Positions 28,517 to 37,960 of a DNA stretch of 64,000 bases are shown in pieces; within the stretch, counting starts at the first letter, position 1, and each line of letters starts with the position of its first letter. The notes beneath the pieces were generated by a model that had not been told where the DNA came from, ran no database searches, and saw nothing but the letters and a program-made list of their open reading frames with translations. The position numbers were made by a program, and so were the translations under genes. This DNA is from Vibrio rhizosphaerae. GTDB lineage: Bacteria; Pseudomonadota; Gammaproteobacteria; Enterobacterales; Vibrionaceae. Location: positions 806,001-870,000 of the forward strand of contig NZ_AP024903.1 of NCBI RefSeq assembly GCF_024347095.1. The letters run 5' to 3'.

Positions 28517-29004
28517 GGTTATTTTTCCTGTATTTGAGTGTTGTTGTGTGTCATTGAGGCGTTGTTGTGTTTGCAATATTTTCATCTCAATGTAAATTAA
28601 ATGTTAATATATGTAACTTTCTAATGCTATCTATTCTTGAAATGATGTTAAATATTGATATGTGCCAAATAATAAGGTTTATGTATTGGGTTTTTGGTAA
28701 ATGAATGGTTTTTAACACTGATTGGTTATTTATTTTTAGAATGATAAATAGAGAGTGTTCTGTGATTTTTTTAAGCAAGATGTGACATGTGAATGAATCT
28801 GGATGATATTTTATGCTGCACCCTGACGGTATAAAGGCATAACCCCGACAATAATGGTTAAATATTCGACATATTATGGTTGCCATGCAGATGCCAGCGT
28901 TTATGTTGCTGGTTGTACTATCTATTGGTTAAACATGCTACAGAACAGGTCGGATATCGATGACCTGTTCTGCGATGTTTGGTGACGGATAAGATGTTCG
29001 TAAA
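28517..29004. other. AT-rich gene-free stretch upstream of the symporter
   Basis: About 490 bp of AT-rich DNA holding the symporter promoter region and, at the far end, the dgt terminator-like hairpin. A 99-codon leftward frame (28587-28886) has no ribosome binding site or family features. I looked for a glycine riboswitch, which precedes such genes in some vibrios, and did not see one. Confidence 0.45.
28941..28972. terminator. Hairpin after dgt
   Basis: CAGAACAGGTC (28941-28951) and GACCTGTTCTG (28962-28972) form a perfect 11-bp stem with a 10-base loop, 33 bp past the dgt stop codon. No long T tract follows in the leftward direction, so termination may be factor-assisted. Confidence 0.6.
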
Positions 29005-30531
29005 TTACAGACTGTCAATCACACTCAACGCCCGGAACTCATCAAAAGCGAACTGATCGGTCATACCACTGATGTAATCCTGAATCAGTCGGACCCGAAA
29101 GTAATACTCCCAACTGTTCTCATCCAGTGAATACCCTCCCGGGTAATTCCCCCGCTGAATTGCTTTCAGCGCATTTTCGTAGGCTCGCAAGTGTTTGTTC
29201 GGTAATTTTTTATATAAGCGCGCAGGGAGAAGAGGCTTGTTCTCACCGCCCACGATCGCTTCAAACTGTTCTCTGCTCAGTTCTAATAACGGTTGATAGA
29301 ATTCGAGCAAGCCAGTGATGATCTGATAGCCTTGCAGCTCCCGGGCTTCCACTTCTTTATCACAGAAAGCATGTTTTTTGGCGACGTTTTTCAGCGTCTC
29401 GACCAGCACATGTTCGGTGCTGTCATCTTCAATCAGCGCACGGTCGAGATTGCCGTGGTATATGGCCTCGATATTGTGGATAAACTGCTCGGCAGCATGT
29501 TTCGGCAGGCGTTTGCTGATTTCGACCCGTAAGGTAATAAAAAAGTGGCTTACTGCGCAGTTATTGGCACGATTGGCACTCGCGAGTGCCGTCTCAACAA
29601 TGCTATCCATCGTATTCGGATCTGCATGCGGATAGTCGGCTTGCCACAGTCGCTGATATTCGGCTTTCAGTGCGGCACTGGTCTGTTCGATATCTATAAT
29701 GCCTTTCTCGACCGCATCCTCAATATCTGCAACGCCATATGAAATATCATCGGCCGCTTCCATAATATAAGAGAATGGCGCGCGATTGCCTTTTTCCAGA
29801 GAAAGAGAGCGGTACAGTTTATCGATGAAAACCTCTTCACTGAGATAGTAGCCGACCTTCTTTTTCAGATATTGCAGCTCACCGGCAGCAAATTGATGGC
29901 CTTGGGCTTGCAATGTCTTCGGGCTCAGTTCATCGCCACGCCGGGTATATTTAAGGATTGCCGAGATTTGTGTGTAAGTCAGATTGAGGCTGAGAATCGA
30001 ATGCACCAACCGAACCGCTTGCGCATTGCCTTCAAATTCGGTGAGATCTTTCTGCAATGGCTCAGGAAGCGGAATCGTTGCTGCTTTCAACGGAATATAG
30101 TGATGGAACCAGTCATTGATCGCCTGCTCACCGAAGTGACCAAAAGGTGGGTTGCCGACATCATGCATCAGGCACGCCATTTCCACGATCGATTCAAAGT
30201 GGCGTTCCAGCGATTCAAGCCCGTAGCGTTCTGCATCCGGCCCCAGCATTTTATAAATTTGCTGCACGATATGACGCCCGACTTGCTGCACTTCCATCGA
30301 GTGGGTCAGGCGACTCCGGACCGAGGAGTTGCGTTCCAGCGGAAAAACCTGCGTTTTTTGTTGCAAGCGCCGAATTGCGGCGGAATTGATGATCCGGCCG
30401 CGATCACTTTCAAAGCAGGATAACGACGGGATTTTCCCATTGTGGTTATATGGAATGATACTTTCTTCTTTGCCGTTACTTTGGTCATAAGGGCGGTTGA
30501 ATCTGAATCTGGCTCTGAAATCGATCGACAT
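29005..30531 (-). CDS. dgt: Deoxyguanosine triphosphate triphosphohydrolase (dGTPase)
   Basis: 508 residues, the length of E. coli Dgt. Cleaves dGTP to deoxyguanosine and triphosphate in the cytoplasm, controlling the dNTP pool and limiting some phages. The HD-domain metal ligands are visible in RLTHSMEVQQVGR and ACLMHDVGNPPFGHFGEQA; ADDISYGVADIEDAVEKG carries the later Asp. The start MSIDFRARFRFNRPYD fits the family. It is a single gene with a hairpin after its stop. Confidence 0.93.
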   Translation of the reverse strand: MSIDFRARFRFNRPYDQSNGKEESIIPYNHNGKIPSLSCFESDRGRIINSAAIRRLQQKTQVFPLERNSSVRSRLTHSMEVQQVGRHIVQQIYKMLGPDAERYGLESLERHFESIVEMACLMHDVGNPPFGHFGEQAINDWFHHYIPLKAATIPLPEPLQKDLTEFEGNAQAVRLVHSILSLNLTYTQISAILKYTRRGDELSPKTLQAQGHQFAAGELQYLKKKVGYYLSEEVFIDKLYRSLSLEKGNRAPFSYIMEAADDISYGVADIEDAVEKGIIDIEQTSAALKAEYQRLWQADYPHADPNTMDSIVETALASANRANNCAVSHFFITLRVEISKRLPKHAAEQFIHNIEAIYHGNLDRALIEDDSTEHVLVETLKNVAKKHAFCDKEVEARELQGYQIITGLLEFYQPLLELSREQFEAIVGGENKPLLPARLYKKLPNKHLRAYENALKAIQRGNYPGGYSLDENSWEYYFRVRLIQDYISGMTDQFAFDEFRALSVIDSL

Positions 30532-30644
30532 AACTGACGCCTTCCATCTGTGTCACACGGGTATTTGCTATTTAAAACAATTTTTTAACGAATGAAAACT
30601 GATTCTTATGATTATCGTGACTGATCTGTGTCCGCATGTGCTGT

Positions 30645-31070
30645 TTATGACCGGGTTTGAATAAATTTACTGTAGGTGCTGAGTTGTCCGTTAATATACT
30701 CGATGCCACAATGAATATTCTGTTCCGCACAACCGACGACCTGATACTCAATAATAAATTCACCACTGATCACTTTCATAAATAGGAAACCATCCACCAC
30801 CTTCCACAGCCCGCGCTGGGTTTTGTCACTGAATAAATCCTGCTCGGTCAATGTGCCGTTCGGCAACAGACACAGACTGGAAGACGCTCCCTCCACATTC
30901 ACTTTGACCCACGGCTGGTGGTGCACCTCATAAGTCAGCAGTTTGCGGCGTTGTTTGAGCCAGTGTTTGAGTTCCTGTGCCTGAGTCGGTGACAGGGGCG
31001 GTAAGTCTTCCATGTCAAGCAGGGTGTGATGCTTCTCATACCAGAAGAGTTGTAGGTGGAGTCGTTTCAT
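30645..31070 (-). CDS. Conserved-looking hypothetical protein, 141 residues
   Basis: I do not recognise the family. The protein is soluble, with a Leu/Lys/Trp-rich N-terminal helix region (MKRLHLQLFWYEKHH, then QELKHWLKQRRKLLTYEV) and a beta-rich C-terminal half (GEFIIEYQVVGCAEQNIHCG). The ATG at 31070 is chosen; an upstream reading to 31139 is less likely. It lies between dgt and the ula operon on the same strand with no overlap to either. Coding character is reasonable, function unknown. Confidence 0.55.
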   Translation of the reverse strand: MKRLHLQLFWYEKHHTLLDMEDLPPLSPTQAQELKHWLKQRRKLLTYEVHHQPWVKVNVEGASSSLCLLPNGTLTEQDLFSDKTQRGLWKVVDGFLFMKVISGEFIIEYQVVGCAEQNIHCGIEYINGQLSTYSKFIQTRS

Positions 31071-31230
31071 CAAATTGCGGGTGAGATCTGTGTTATATGC
31101 ACAAGCATTCACCTTGCGATAACCAAGGTAAGATGTCAATTTTTCCGGTTAAACTTTTTGTCCGGTGTGTTTTGAAGCGGAGTCCGGCCGAGTCAGAAAT
31201 GAACCGGTTTTATGCAGCGACAGAGAACAG

Positions 31231-31254
31231 GGACAGACACCGATGTGCCTGTCC
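31231..31254. repeat. GGACAGACAC-type hairpin after ulaE
   Basis: GGACAG (31231-31236) pairs with CTGTCC (31249-31254), with an inner CAC/GTG pair. It lies just beyond the ulaE stop in the direction of transcription, and can act as a terminator. Its GGGACAGACAC core is the same motif repeated at 42638-42850 and, in altered form, near 8246, pointing to a dispersed REP-like element. Confidence 0.5.
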
Positions 31255-31267
31255 GAATTTTAGGCGG

Positions 31268-32167
31268 TTAATGAACGGCAACTGCCGCTTGTGGAAAGAG
31301 CGGTGGCAGGTTTGCCACCATGCAGGCTTGATTGAGACGTTGCTGGGCCGTATGAATATTATCTTGCCAGTGGTCATCCCGGGCCCACATTTCGAGCACC
31401 AACGGCACCACGCAGTCGAGCTGTTTGAGGGTGCTGAAAACCGCCGAAAAATCAACGTCGCCTTCCCCGATCACCAGATCGCGGAACTGCCCCGGATACC
31501 CCGGTTTGACCGGATGGGTATCTTTGAGGTGAATCTGCGTGATGTGCGGTAAGCTCAGCGCCAGTTCCGTGCAGACGTCATAATTCCAGCCACTGATATT
31601 CCCGACGTCCGGATAAGCGGTGAAATAGGGGGAGTGCACCGCGCGATTCAGCACTTCAAATTTACTCAGCGCATTGAGATACGGCGTATCCATAATTTCT
31701 ACCGCCAGCATCACTCCGGCACGTTCGGCCAGTTTGGCTGCACGCTTCATCCCTGCCACAAAATTGGCATGAGTTTGTGCGCTGGTCGGCTCGTAATAAA
31801 CATCATATCCCGCGAGCTGAATCACCCGGATACCCAACTTGTAAGCCAGTGTAATGGCTTTTTCCAGATGCAGATCCGCTTGTTGACGAACCGCCGGATC
31901 CAGCGAACCGAATGGGAACTTTCGGTGGGCACTCAGGCACATCGAATGCAGCGGTACCTGAAGTTGCTCACACCAATGACGCAAGCCATAAATGGTATCG
32001 TTATCCCAGTCGAGCCGGCTACGCCGTTCATCCGATTCATCAATCGAAATTTCAAGAAAATCGAATCCCAGTGCGCGCGTCGTCGTGAGTTTCTCTTCCC
32101 ATGTCATGTTGGCTGGCAGGGCTTTCTCATACAGGCCGGTCCGGTGACGTTGTACATGTTGGTACAT
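31268..32167 (-). CDS. ulaE: L-xylulose/3-keto-L-gulonate pathway 5-phosphate 3-epimerase
   Basis: 299 residues with a TIM-barrel AP-endonuclease-2-like fold. Characteristic family blocks are GLYEKALPA, GFDFLEISIDESDERRSRLDW, MCLSAHRKFPFGS, IQLAGYDVYYEPTS and the metal-site Glu in MLAVEIMDTPYLN. It converts L-xylulose 5-phosphate to L-ribulose 5-phosphate in ascorbate fermentation. The neighbours ulaD and ulaF catalyse the steps before and after it. The gene starts 4 bp after the ulaD stop. Confidence 0.92.
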   Translation of the reverse strand: MYQHVQRHRTGLYEKALPANMTWEEKLTTTRALGFDFLEISIDESDERRSRLDWDNDTIYGLRHWCEQLQVPLHSMCLSAHRKFPFGSLDPAVRQQADLHLEKAITLAYKLGIRVIQLAGYDVYYEPTSAQTHANFVAGMKRAAKLAERAGVMLAVEIMDTPYLNALSKFEVLNRAVHSPYFTAYPDVGNISGWNYDVCTELALSLPHITQIHLKDTHPVKPGYPGQFRDLVIGEGDVDFSAVFSTLKQLDCVVPLVLEMWARDDHWQDNIHTAQQRLNQACMVANLPPLFPQAAVAVH

Positions 32168-32171
32168 CCGC

Positions 32172-32819
32172 TTACCCCCAGAAACGTTCTATCTGTCCTT
32201 TCAGCGCGGCTGCTGTTTCGCGGCCTTGCGCTCCGGCCAGCGCCCGGCCGGCAATAAATGCCTTTGCTTTGATTCCTTCAAACAGATAGAGATCATCCGG
32301 GACGATGCCACCGGTAATGGAGAGTTCCAGTCCTAAATCGGATAACTGACGCATCTTCTCCAGATCGTCCGGTGTCCAGCTGACACCGGCCAGCTCTGCA
32401 TCACGCGAGCGGTGATAAATAGCCTGAGTAATCCCCAGATCAACCCATGATTTGGCGTCAGCCATTGTCCAGTTGCCATAAAGTTCGATCTGAATTTCAC
32501 CGTTGAATTCGTCGGCGACTTGTTTACAGGCATCGATGGTGGCGATGTGAGCCGCAGCGGAAACCGTGATCCAGTTTGCCCCGGCCTCAAAAGCCATCCG
32601 GGCCAGAATCGCACCGCCATCGGTGGTTTTCATATCGCAGACCAGCAGGTGCTCCGGATGATTGCGACGCAGCGTTCTGACGGCATGCATGCCTTCGGCA
32701 AAAGCCAGAATTGTGCCGACCTCAATCACATCGACAAAACTTTCGACACGGCGTGCCACTTCGATGGCTGAGGTCAGGTCGGTCTGGTCTAAAGCAATTT
32801 GAATCATGGGTAGGGTCAT
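32172..32819 (-). CDS. ulaD: 3-keto-L-gulonate-6-phosphate decarboxylase
   Basis: 215 residues, orotidine-decarboxylase suprafamily barrel. The Mg-binding/catalytic motif DMKTTDGGAILARMAFEAGA corresponds to the DxK motif of KGPDC. It converts 3-keto-L-gulonate 6-phosphate to L-xylulose 5-phosphate and CO2. It sits between the HAD phosphatase gene and ulaE in the ula operon. The sequence starts MTLPMIQIALDQTDLTSAIE, the normal start. Confidence 0.93.
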   Translation of the reverse strand: MTLPMIQIALDQTDLTSAIEVARRVESFVDVIEVGTILAFAEGMHAVRTLRRNHPEHLLVCDMKTTDGGAILARMAFEAGANWITVSAAAHIATIDACKQVADEFNGEIQIELYGNWTMADAKSWVDLGITQAIYHRSRDAELAGVSWTPDDLEKMRQLSDLGLELSITGGIVPDDLYLFEGIKAKAFIAGRALAGAQGRETAAALKGQIERFWG

Positions 32820-32824
32820 GAGAT

Positions 32825-33646
32825 TTATCCTTGAATTTTCTGTCGTATCAGATGGGCAATGCCATCGCTGTTATTATCGGTTTGACAGATCTGTTGCGCG
32901 TGAGATTTGACGGTGTCGTCAGCATTGCCCATAGCCACGCCTAAGCCGGCATAGGTCAGCATTGAGATGTCATTGTGATTATCGCCGATGGCAATGACGT
33001 GATTAGCGTCATATCCCAGATTGGCGACATATTCCGCCAGTCGTTTACCTTTGCTATTGCCTTTGGCGGCAAAATCGATGCGATTTGACCAAGAGAACTC
33101 CCCGTTGAATGTCTCTTTCACCCAAGGGTGTTCTGAGAGACGTTCGACGGAACTTGGCACCCCTTCGACGACGAACTTCCACACGTGATCTGCGTGATCG
33201 ACCAATTGGTGAAATGAATCAATCCGATGAATCTGAGGACGGATGGATTCCGGGTATTGGCTGGCCCATTTTTCGAGTGCTTCCATATACACAATCGGAT
33301 TATGTTTGGCATAGTTCATCGTATCGGTGACGTACAGCACCATCTTCATCTGGTATTGCGTGGCGAGATCGATGAATTTCCGCGCATCGTCTTTGGCAAT
33401 CGCGTCGTATTGCAAGACGGTTTCGTTCTGATAGTCATAGACATAGGTACCGTTGCAGCAAATGATCGGTGTATTCAGCCCCAGTTCGAGATAATAGGGT
33501 CTTGCTGCGGTATGGTGACGACCGGTGACAATCACGACATGGCACTGTTGCTGCGCCGCGTGAATCGCCTGTTTCACTTCAGGGTGAATGGTGTGGTCGT
33601 CCGTGAGTACGGTTCCGTCTAAGTCTAATGCAAGCACTTTATACAT
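32825..33646 (-). CDS. Cof-type HAD phosphatase within the ula operon
   Basis: 273 residues. HAD motif I is LDLDGTVLTDD at the N-terminus, motif II VTGRH, and motif IV IAIGDNHNDISML near residues 215-227; the large C2-type cap between motifs places it in the Cof/YidA subfamily. These enzymes dephosphorylate sugar phosphates in the cytoplasm. It lies between ulaF and ulaD with gaps of about 6 bp, so it is surely co-transcribed. The E. coli ula operon has no such gene. A role in relieving sugar-phosphate build-up is inference. Confidence 0.85.
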   Translation of the reverse strand: MYKVLALDLDGTVLTDDHTIHPEVKQAIHAAQQQCHVVIVTGRHHTAARPYYLELGLNTPIICCNGTYVYDYQNETVLQYDAIAKDDARKFIDLATQYQMKMVLYVTDTMNYAKHNPIVYMEALEKWASQYPESIRPQIHRIDSFHQLVDHADHVWKFVVEGVPSSVERLSEHPWVKETFNGEFSWSNRIDFAAKGNSKGKRLAEYVANLGYDANHVIAIGDNHNDISMLTYAGLGVAMGNADDTVKSHAQQICQTDNNSDGIAHLIRQKIQG

Positions 33647-33652
33647 GTAAGA

Positions 33653-34363
33653 TTACCTTTGTCCGTAGTAAGCATTTACACCGTGTTTACGCAGGTAATG
33701 TTTGTCGGAGAGTTCCGGTTGGATGGTGATCCCCTGATTCAGGGAGCGTGTCGCAATCGCCATCGCCGCAACTTCTTCTAACACCACCGCGTGATGTACG
33801 GCGTCGTTTGCATCGGCCCCCCATGAAAAAGGTGCGTGTCCTGCGACAATCACACTGGGGACAGACATCGGTTCAATATGGCGCATGTGAAACGTTTCGA
33901 CAATCACCAATCCGGTATTCTTTTCATACCTATTGATGATTTCATCACCGGACAGCCGGCGAGTGCAGGGGATATCGCCGTAAAAATAATCGGCATGCGT
34001 GGTGCCGAGTGCCGGAATATCCTGCTCAGCCTGCGCCCAGATCGTGGCATGGCGTGAGTGGGTATGTACTATCCCGCCAACTTGCGGAAAAGCCTGATAA
34101 ATCTCCAGATGTGTGGCGGTATCACTCGACGGATTGAGGGAACCTTCAAGCTGATTTCCGGCTAAATCGACAATCACTATGTCATCGATGGTCATCGCTT
34201 CGTATGCCACACCGGATGGTTTGATTGCGACAACCCCGGCTGCTCGGTCAATCTGAGAGACATTGCCCCAGGTAAACGTCACCAAGCCATAGCGTGGTAA
34301 TTGCAGATTGGCGTCCAGCACTTGCTGTTTTAACGATTGGAATGCATCGGATTGTTCTGACAT
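33653..34363 (-). CDS. ulaF: L-ribulose-5-phosphate 4-epimerase
   Basis: 236 residues, class II aldolase/epimerase fold. The Zn ligands are in [16 protein letters not shown], the nucleophilic/acid residues in [13 protein letters not shown], and the third His in the GHAPFSWG block. It converts L-ribulose 5-phosphate to D-xylulose 5-phosphate, the entry to the pentose phosphate pathway. The genomic setting makes UlaF more likely than AraD. It ends 6 bp before the HAD gene and starts 9 bp after ulaC ends. Confidence 0.92.
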   Translation of the reverse strand: MSEQSDAFQSLKQQVLDANLQLPRYGLVTFTWGNVSQIDRAAGVVAIKPSGVAYEAMTIDDIVIVDLAGNQLEGSLNPSSDTATHLEIYQAFPQVGGIVHTHSRHATIWAQAEQDIPALGTTHADYFYGDIPCTRRLSGDEIINRYEKNTGLVIVETFHMRHIEPMSVPSVIVAGHAPFSWGADANDAVHHAVVLEEVAAMAIATRSLNQGITIQPELSDKHYLRKHGVNAYYGQR

Positions 34364-34372
34364 CGGGGCTCC

Positions 34373-34852
34373 TTAAGCGGATGCTTTCGCCAGTGCTGTA
34401 TCAATGACGTGCAGCACATCTTCCTGACAACGGCAACGACGGAGCTTATCGAGATCCACGCCGGTTTCGCTTTCGTCGTCATCTAATATCTGAGTGACTT
34501 CCATCAGCCCTTCCATATGTTCGTCAGAGCTACTGCCGGCCAGCGTGATCAGCACATCCACCGGTTCATCTTCTCCGGTAAAGTAGATGGGTTTTTCCAG
34601 CGTGACTAACGCAAAAGCGGTACGTACCACACCATTTTCCGGCCGGGCATGCGGCATTGCCAGCTGTGGGGCAATCACAATATAAGGGCCGAGCGTTTCG
34701 ACACTGCTGATAATGGCATCATGGTAAGACGGCAGGATCGCACCGGATGCGATCAGCAGGTCGGTGCCGATTTTGATCGCTGCACGCCAGTCTGAAGCTG
34801 ATGCCTGTAGCCGGATTGAATTGTTCTCAATCAGTGACTGTTTCAGTCCCAT
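34373..34852 (-). CDS. ulaC: Ascorbate-specific PTS enzyme IIA component
   Basis: About 159 residues from the ATG at 34852, with GGAG 8 bp upstream. It is a mannitol/fructose-type IIA domain with the phosphorylated His in APQLAMPHARPENGVV. It accepts phosphate from HPr and passes it to the IIB domain of the UlaA-UlaB fusion. A longer upstream frame to 35140 overlaps the fusion gene and does not belong to the family. The C-terminal CRCQEDV segment is unremarkable. Confidence 0.9.
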   Translation of the reverse strand: MGLKQSLIENNSIRLQASASDWRAAIKIGTDLLIASGAILPSYHDAIISSVETLGPYIVIAPQLAMPHARPENGVVRTAFALVTLEKPIYFTGEDEPVDVLITLAGSSSDEHMEGLMEVTQILDDDESETGVDLDKLRRCRCQEDVLHVIDTALAKASA

Positions 34853-34870
34853 AATCATCTCCGTGAGGGG

Positions 34871-34904
34871 CCGTCCTTTGACTGAGATCGGTGAAAAGGA
34901 CGGG
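34871..34904 (-). promoter_or_regulatory. Intercistronic hairpin between the PTS permease gene and ulaC
   Basis: CCGTCCTTT (34871-34879) and AAAGGACGG (34895-34903) pair perfectly around a 15-base loop, in the only gap over 90 bp between structural genes of this operon. Such hairpins commonly protect upstream mRNA or set the ratio of operon products; a terminator is less likely because no T tract follows. Confidence 0.55.
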
Positions 34905-34952
34905 CCTGTAGTCATAGTAAAATGTTCAATGTTTGATGTGGTCGATGTCACC

Positions 34953-36713
34953 TTACCGGTGACCGGCAAAGTTGTTATTGATGATCTCCAGCAGCTCATC
35001 ACCGAAAGAATTGGGATTGAGCATGTTCTGTACGCCAAGGACAAACTTCCCTTCTCCCGGATCCATTTCTGAGGACAGATGTCGCGATGAGACAATGATA
35101 TCGGTGGTCGCCAGTTTGGATTTGTAATCCGACACGGCACAGGAATCCATCACATGCGGAATGCCTTTTTTCTCCAGATATTTGCCGATCTTCATTTTCA
35201 TCATCATCGATGAACCCTGACCGTTACCGCACACCGCAAGAATGCTGACCGGACGCTGTCCGTCATGTGTTTTCAGGGCTTGTTCCACGGCTTCGAGAAC
35301 TTCGGGTTCTTCACTGACTTCAACCATGCCCTGAGCATCTTCTTCTGCTCGCAACCGTTTAGCCGCAAAAAACATATAGAGGGCAGCCAGTCCGATCAGC
35401 GCGAAGAAGAACAGTTTTGAGATGGACAGACCTTGCATGATTGGCGGGAAAACCAAGGCCCAGTCGGCCATGCCCATCCAGCCGTTGAATGCGACACCAT
35501 GTTGACTGAATAAGTGGATTGCCCATGCAGACCCGATCACTTCAATGATGCCCATCACAAAGCAGATCTTCATCACCGCACGCCAGCCACCGAAATGGTT
35601 GGCAAAAACCCCGATTGTGGCGTTGGAGAAAAACATCGGAATAAAGCCGGGAATAATCATGATCGGTGCATTGAAGGCGAGCATCGCCAGCACTGCGGTA
35701 AACTGACCGATCGCACCCCACATAAAGCCGAATACCATCGCATTGGGAGAAAAAGCATAGATAGCCGCACAGTCAATCGCGAGGACTGCATTGGGAATCA
35801 CGCGTTCAGAAATACCTTTAAAGGCCTCAGACAGTTCAGCGACGAACATCCGCACCCCGGCAACAATGACCTGAATGGCCACCGCGAATTTCAAACCGGT
35901 TTCGAGAATATAAATGGTCCAGTGAGTTTTTCCGGCCATCGCTTGCAGGTTATCAAGGCCGAAGGAGAGCAGGATAATGCCGAAGAAAACCGTCATGACG
36001 ATGGCTGTCGCGGCGATGCTGTCGTGAAAAATGTGGAGCCAGCCGGGCAGTTTCAAGTGATCAACACTGTCATTTTTATCCCCGAGTTTGGGGGCAACTT
36101 TGGTGGCAATCCAAGACGCGACTTGCTGTTGGTGACCAATCGAGAATCCGGCACCCCCGGTGACCGCTTCTGTCGGTTTAAACATAATATTGGATGAAAT
36201 GCCCCAGTACAGCGCCATCAATACCGCTGAACAGAGGATGGTTTCCCACATGCCCGCACCGGTAATCAGGTAAAAGACGGCGATCAGACCGGCTTGCTGG
36301 AACATAATATGCCCGGTCAGCATGATGGTACGAATACCGGTATAGCGGCGAAACAGTACCAACACAATATTAATTGCCAGCGCCAGTAAGACCGCATAAC
36401 CGACCCATGAATACCGTTCGCCCATGACCTCCATTGTGGCCATCATCGTTGTATATGGATCAATCACCGAACCTGTCAGTCCGTGGTATTCCGAGAGTTT
36501 GGCGATCACCGGCTTGAAGCCTGCGACCAGTGTCCCTGCACCGACCTGAACCAGCATAAAACCAACAATGGTTTTAATCGATCCTTTCAAAATAGTCGTT
36601 GCATCTCTTTTGAGTAACCAGTAACCGATGAGAGTAACCAAACCGAGGAGTAACGGGGCTTTGGTCATCACTTGGCTGTAAAAAATATAGAAGATGTTAT
36701 ACAAGAACTCCAT
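34953..36713 (-). CDS. ulaA: Ascorbate PTS permease, fused IIC-IIB (UlaA-UlaB)
   Basis: 586 residues. Residues 1-455 are the UlaA membrane domain (about eleven segments; [20 protein letters not shown] start, then [20 protein letters not shown]). A charged linker (about 455-480, [17 protein letters not shown]) joins the IIB domain with the phosphocysteine at about residue 495 in [12 protein letters not shown]. It takes up L-ascorbate and releases L-ascorbate 6-phosphate. In E. coli the two domains are separate proteins. First gene of the leftward operon. Confidence 0.93.
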   Translation of the reverse strand: MEFLYNIFYIFYSQVMTKAPLLLGLVTLIGYWLLKRDATTILKGSIKTIVGFMLVQVGAGTLVAGFKPVIAKLSEYHGLTGSVIDPYTTMMATMEVMGERYSWVGYAVLLALAINIVLVLFRRYTGIRTIMLTGHIMFQQAGLIAVFYLITGAGMWETILCSAVLMALYWGISSNIMFKPTEAVTGGAGFSIGHQQQVASWIATKVAPKLGDKNDSVDHLKLPGWLHIFHDSIAATAIVMTVFFGIILLSFGLDNLQAMAGKTHWTIYILETGLKFAVAIQVIVAGVRMFVAELSEAFKGISERVIPNAVLAIDCAAIYAFSPNAMVFGFMWGAIGQFTAVLAMLAFNAPIMIIPGFIPMFFSNATIGVFANHFGGWRAVMKICFVMGIIEVIGSAWAIHLFSQHGVAFNGWMGMADWALVFPPIMQGLSISKLFFFALIGLAALYMFFAAKRLRAEEDAQGMVEVSEEPEVLEAVEQALKTHDGQRPVSILAVCGNGQGSSMMMKMKIGKYLEKKGIPHVMDSCAVSDYKSKLATTDIIVSSRHLSSEMDPGEGKFVLGVQNMLNPNSFGDELLEIINNNFAGHR

Positions 36714-36832
36714 ATCCTTACCCCTAGATATATTTGTATTTGTCGTTAGATGTAGGTCAGAGGGATTCCGTCATGTGATATGCAGGAATCGATGTGTTTT
36801 GCTCACGGAATAGACTTTAAAAAATCATTTAT

Positions 36833-36847
36833 AATCATTCAATGATT
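36833..36847. promoter_or_regulatory. Perfect dyad, candidate UlaR operator
   Basis: AATCATTCAATGATT is a perfect palindrome around a central C, 120 bp upstream of the permease gene in the ulaA/ulaR divergent gap. Related AATCATTT and AATGATTT half sites lie on either side, as expected for an array of repressor sites. Confidence 0.5.
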
Positions 36848-36860
36848 GTTTTTGATTAGA

Positions 36861-36874
36861 TTGATTTATATCAA
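36861..36874. promoter_or_regulatory. FNR-type box
   Basis: TTGATTTATATCAA matches the FNR consensus TTGAT-N4-ATCAA at every defined position. It is in the ula divergent promoter, 148 bp upstream of the permease start. Activation under low oxygen would suit ascorbate fermentation. CRP binding is an alternative. Confidence 0.55.
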
Positions 36875-36936
36875 TTTTGCATGGTATCCGGTGTTACAAA
36901 TGCTACGCTGATCACTTGAAATGATTTATTTAATTG

Positions 36937-36958
36937 AAAAACAATGACTTATTGTTTT
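36937..36958. promoter_or_regulatory. Inverted repeat in the ula divergent promoter
   Basis: AAAACAAT (36937-36944) and ATTGTTTT (36951-36958) form perfect 8-bp arms around 6 bp, on the ulaR side of the gap. A second regulator site, or autoregulation of ulaR, is plausible. Confidence 0.4.
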
Positions 36959-37079
36959 GTGTAATTGAGCGTTTAATTTTTCGTCTGAATCATTTGACAT
37001 CAATCGGGATGATTAATAGAATCAAAACAAATCAAATGTAATCACAAGTAATCACTTAGTGATAAATAGGATGATGCTT

Positions 37080-37835
37080 ATGAATGAAGTCCAGAGACAT
37101 CATGGCATTCTGTCTTTGTTGGAAGAGAAACAATCGATCAATGTGTCTCATATTATCGACGCCTTTCACGTTTCTCCGGCCACTGCCCGGCGCGATATCT
37201 CAAAACTTGATGAACTCGGTAAACTGAAGAAAGTGCGCAATGGTGCCGAACGGATTGTCGGTAAAAAGAAAAAGTGGACCCCGCTGAATATCGATAGTAC
37301 CGAGCACTATCGGGAGAAGTCCCTCATTGCGATACGTGCAGCCGAACTCTGCCAACCGGGGGATAGTGTCGTCATCAACTGTGGTTCGACGGCATTTATG
37401 CTGGGGCAGCAGCTATGCGGGCAGGATGTCCAGATCGTGACCAATTATTTCCCGCTGGCGAGCTATCTGATCAATGAGGATCACGAAGATGTCATCATTA
37501 TCGGTGGGCAATACAATAAAGCGCAGAATATTTTCCTCAATCCGGCACCGGATGCGCTGGGCGGTTATGCCGGTCACTGGATGTTTACCAGTGGTAAAGG
37601 CCTGACAGAAAACGGGTTATACAAGGCTGATATGTTAACCGCTGTCGCAGAGCAACAGATGCTGGAACAGATCGACAAACTGGTGGTGGTGGTTGACAGT
37701 TCCAAGGTCGGCCAACGGACCGGTATGCTGTTCTGCCCGAGCAGCAAGATCGATATTGTGATTACCGGTAAAGATGCGCCGACCCACGTTGTGAGTGCAT
37801 TAGAAGCGCAGGGGACGCAGGTTATTTTGGTCTAG
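37080..37835 (+). CDS. ulaR: DeoR-family repressor of the ascorbate operon
   Basis: About 251 residues from the ATG at 37080 (MNEVQRHHGILSLLEEKQ), which aligns with the E. coli UlaR start. The helix-turn-helix INVSHIIDAFHVSPATARRD is at residues 22-41, followed by KLKKVRNGAE as in UlaR. The ligand domain contains SVVINCGSTAFMLG, VIIIGGQYNKAQNIFL, and YAGHWMFTSGKGLTENGLYK. In E. coli UlaR senses L-ascorbate 6-phosphate. It is divergent from the transport/catabolic operon and co-directional with ulaG. Confidence 0.93.
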   Translation: MNEVQRHHGILSLLEEKQSINVSHIIDAFHVSPATARRDISKLDELGKLKKVRNGAERIVGKKKKWTPLNIDSTEHYREKSLIAIRAAELCQPGDSVVINCGSTAFMLGQQLCGQDVQIVTNYFPLASYLINEDHEDVIIIGGQYNKAQNIFLNPAPDALGGYAGHWMFTSGKGLTENGLYKADMLTAVAEQQMLEQIDKLVVVVDSSKVGQRTGMLFCPSSKIDIVITGKDAPTHVVSALEAQGTQVILV

Positions 37836-37884
37836 CCTGATACCGCGCTGCCCCGCGCTCCATTCTGAACTGATCATTTTTCAG

Positions 37885-37910
37885 GTGCCTGGACTTCGGT
37901 CCAGGCGCAC
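37885..37910 (+). terminator. UUCG-capped hairpin after ulaR
   Basis: GCCTGGAC-TTCG-GTCCAGGC (37887-37906), extended by GT/AC on the outside, forms an extra-stable tetraloop hairpin 50 bp after ulaR. There is no following T tract, so it may shape mRNA between ulaR and ulaG rather than fully terminate. Confidence 0.5.
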
Positions 37911-37960
37911 GGCTCCCTACATGCAAAATTTATAATAAATCAGAAATAAAAGGTGTTGTT

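Noticed and set aside
28587..28886. Possible glycine riboswitch or small gene upstream of the alanine/glycine symporter
   Set aside because: The conserved glycine aptamer core and kink-turn sequence are not present; the 99-codon frame is AT-rich chance reading without a start site.
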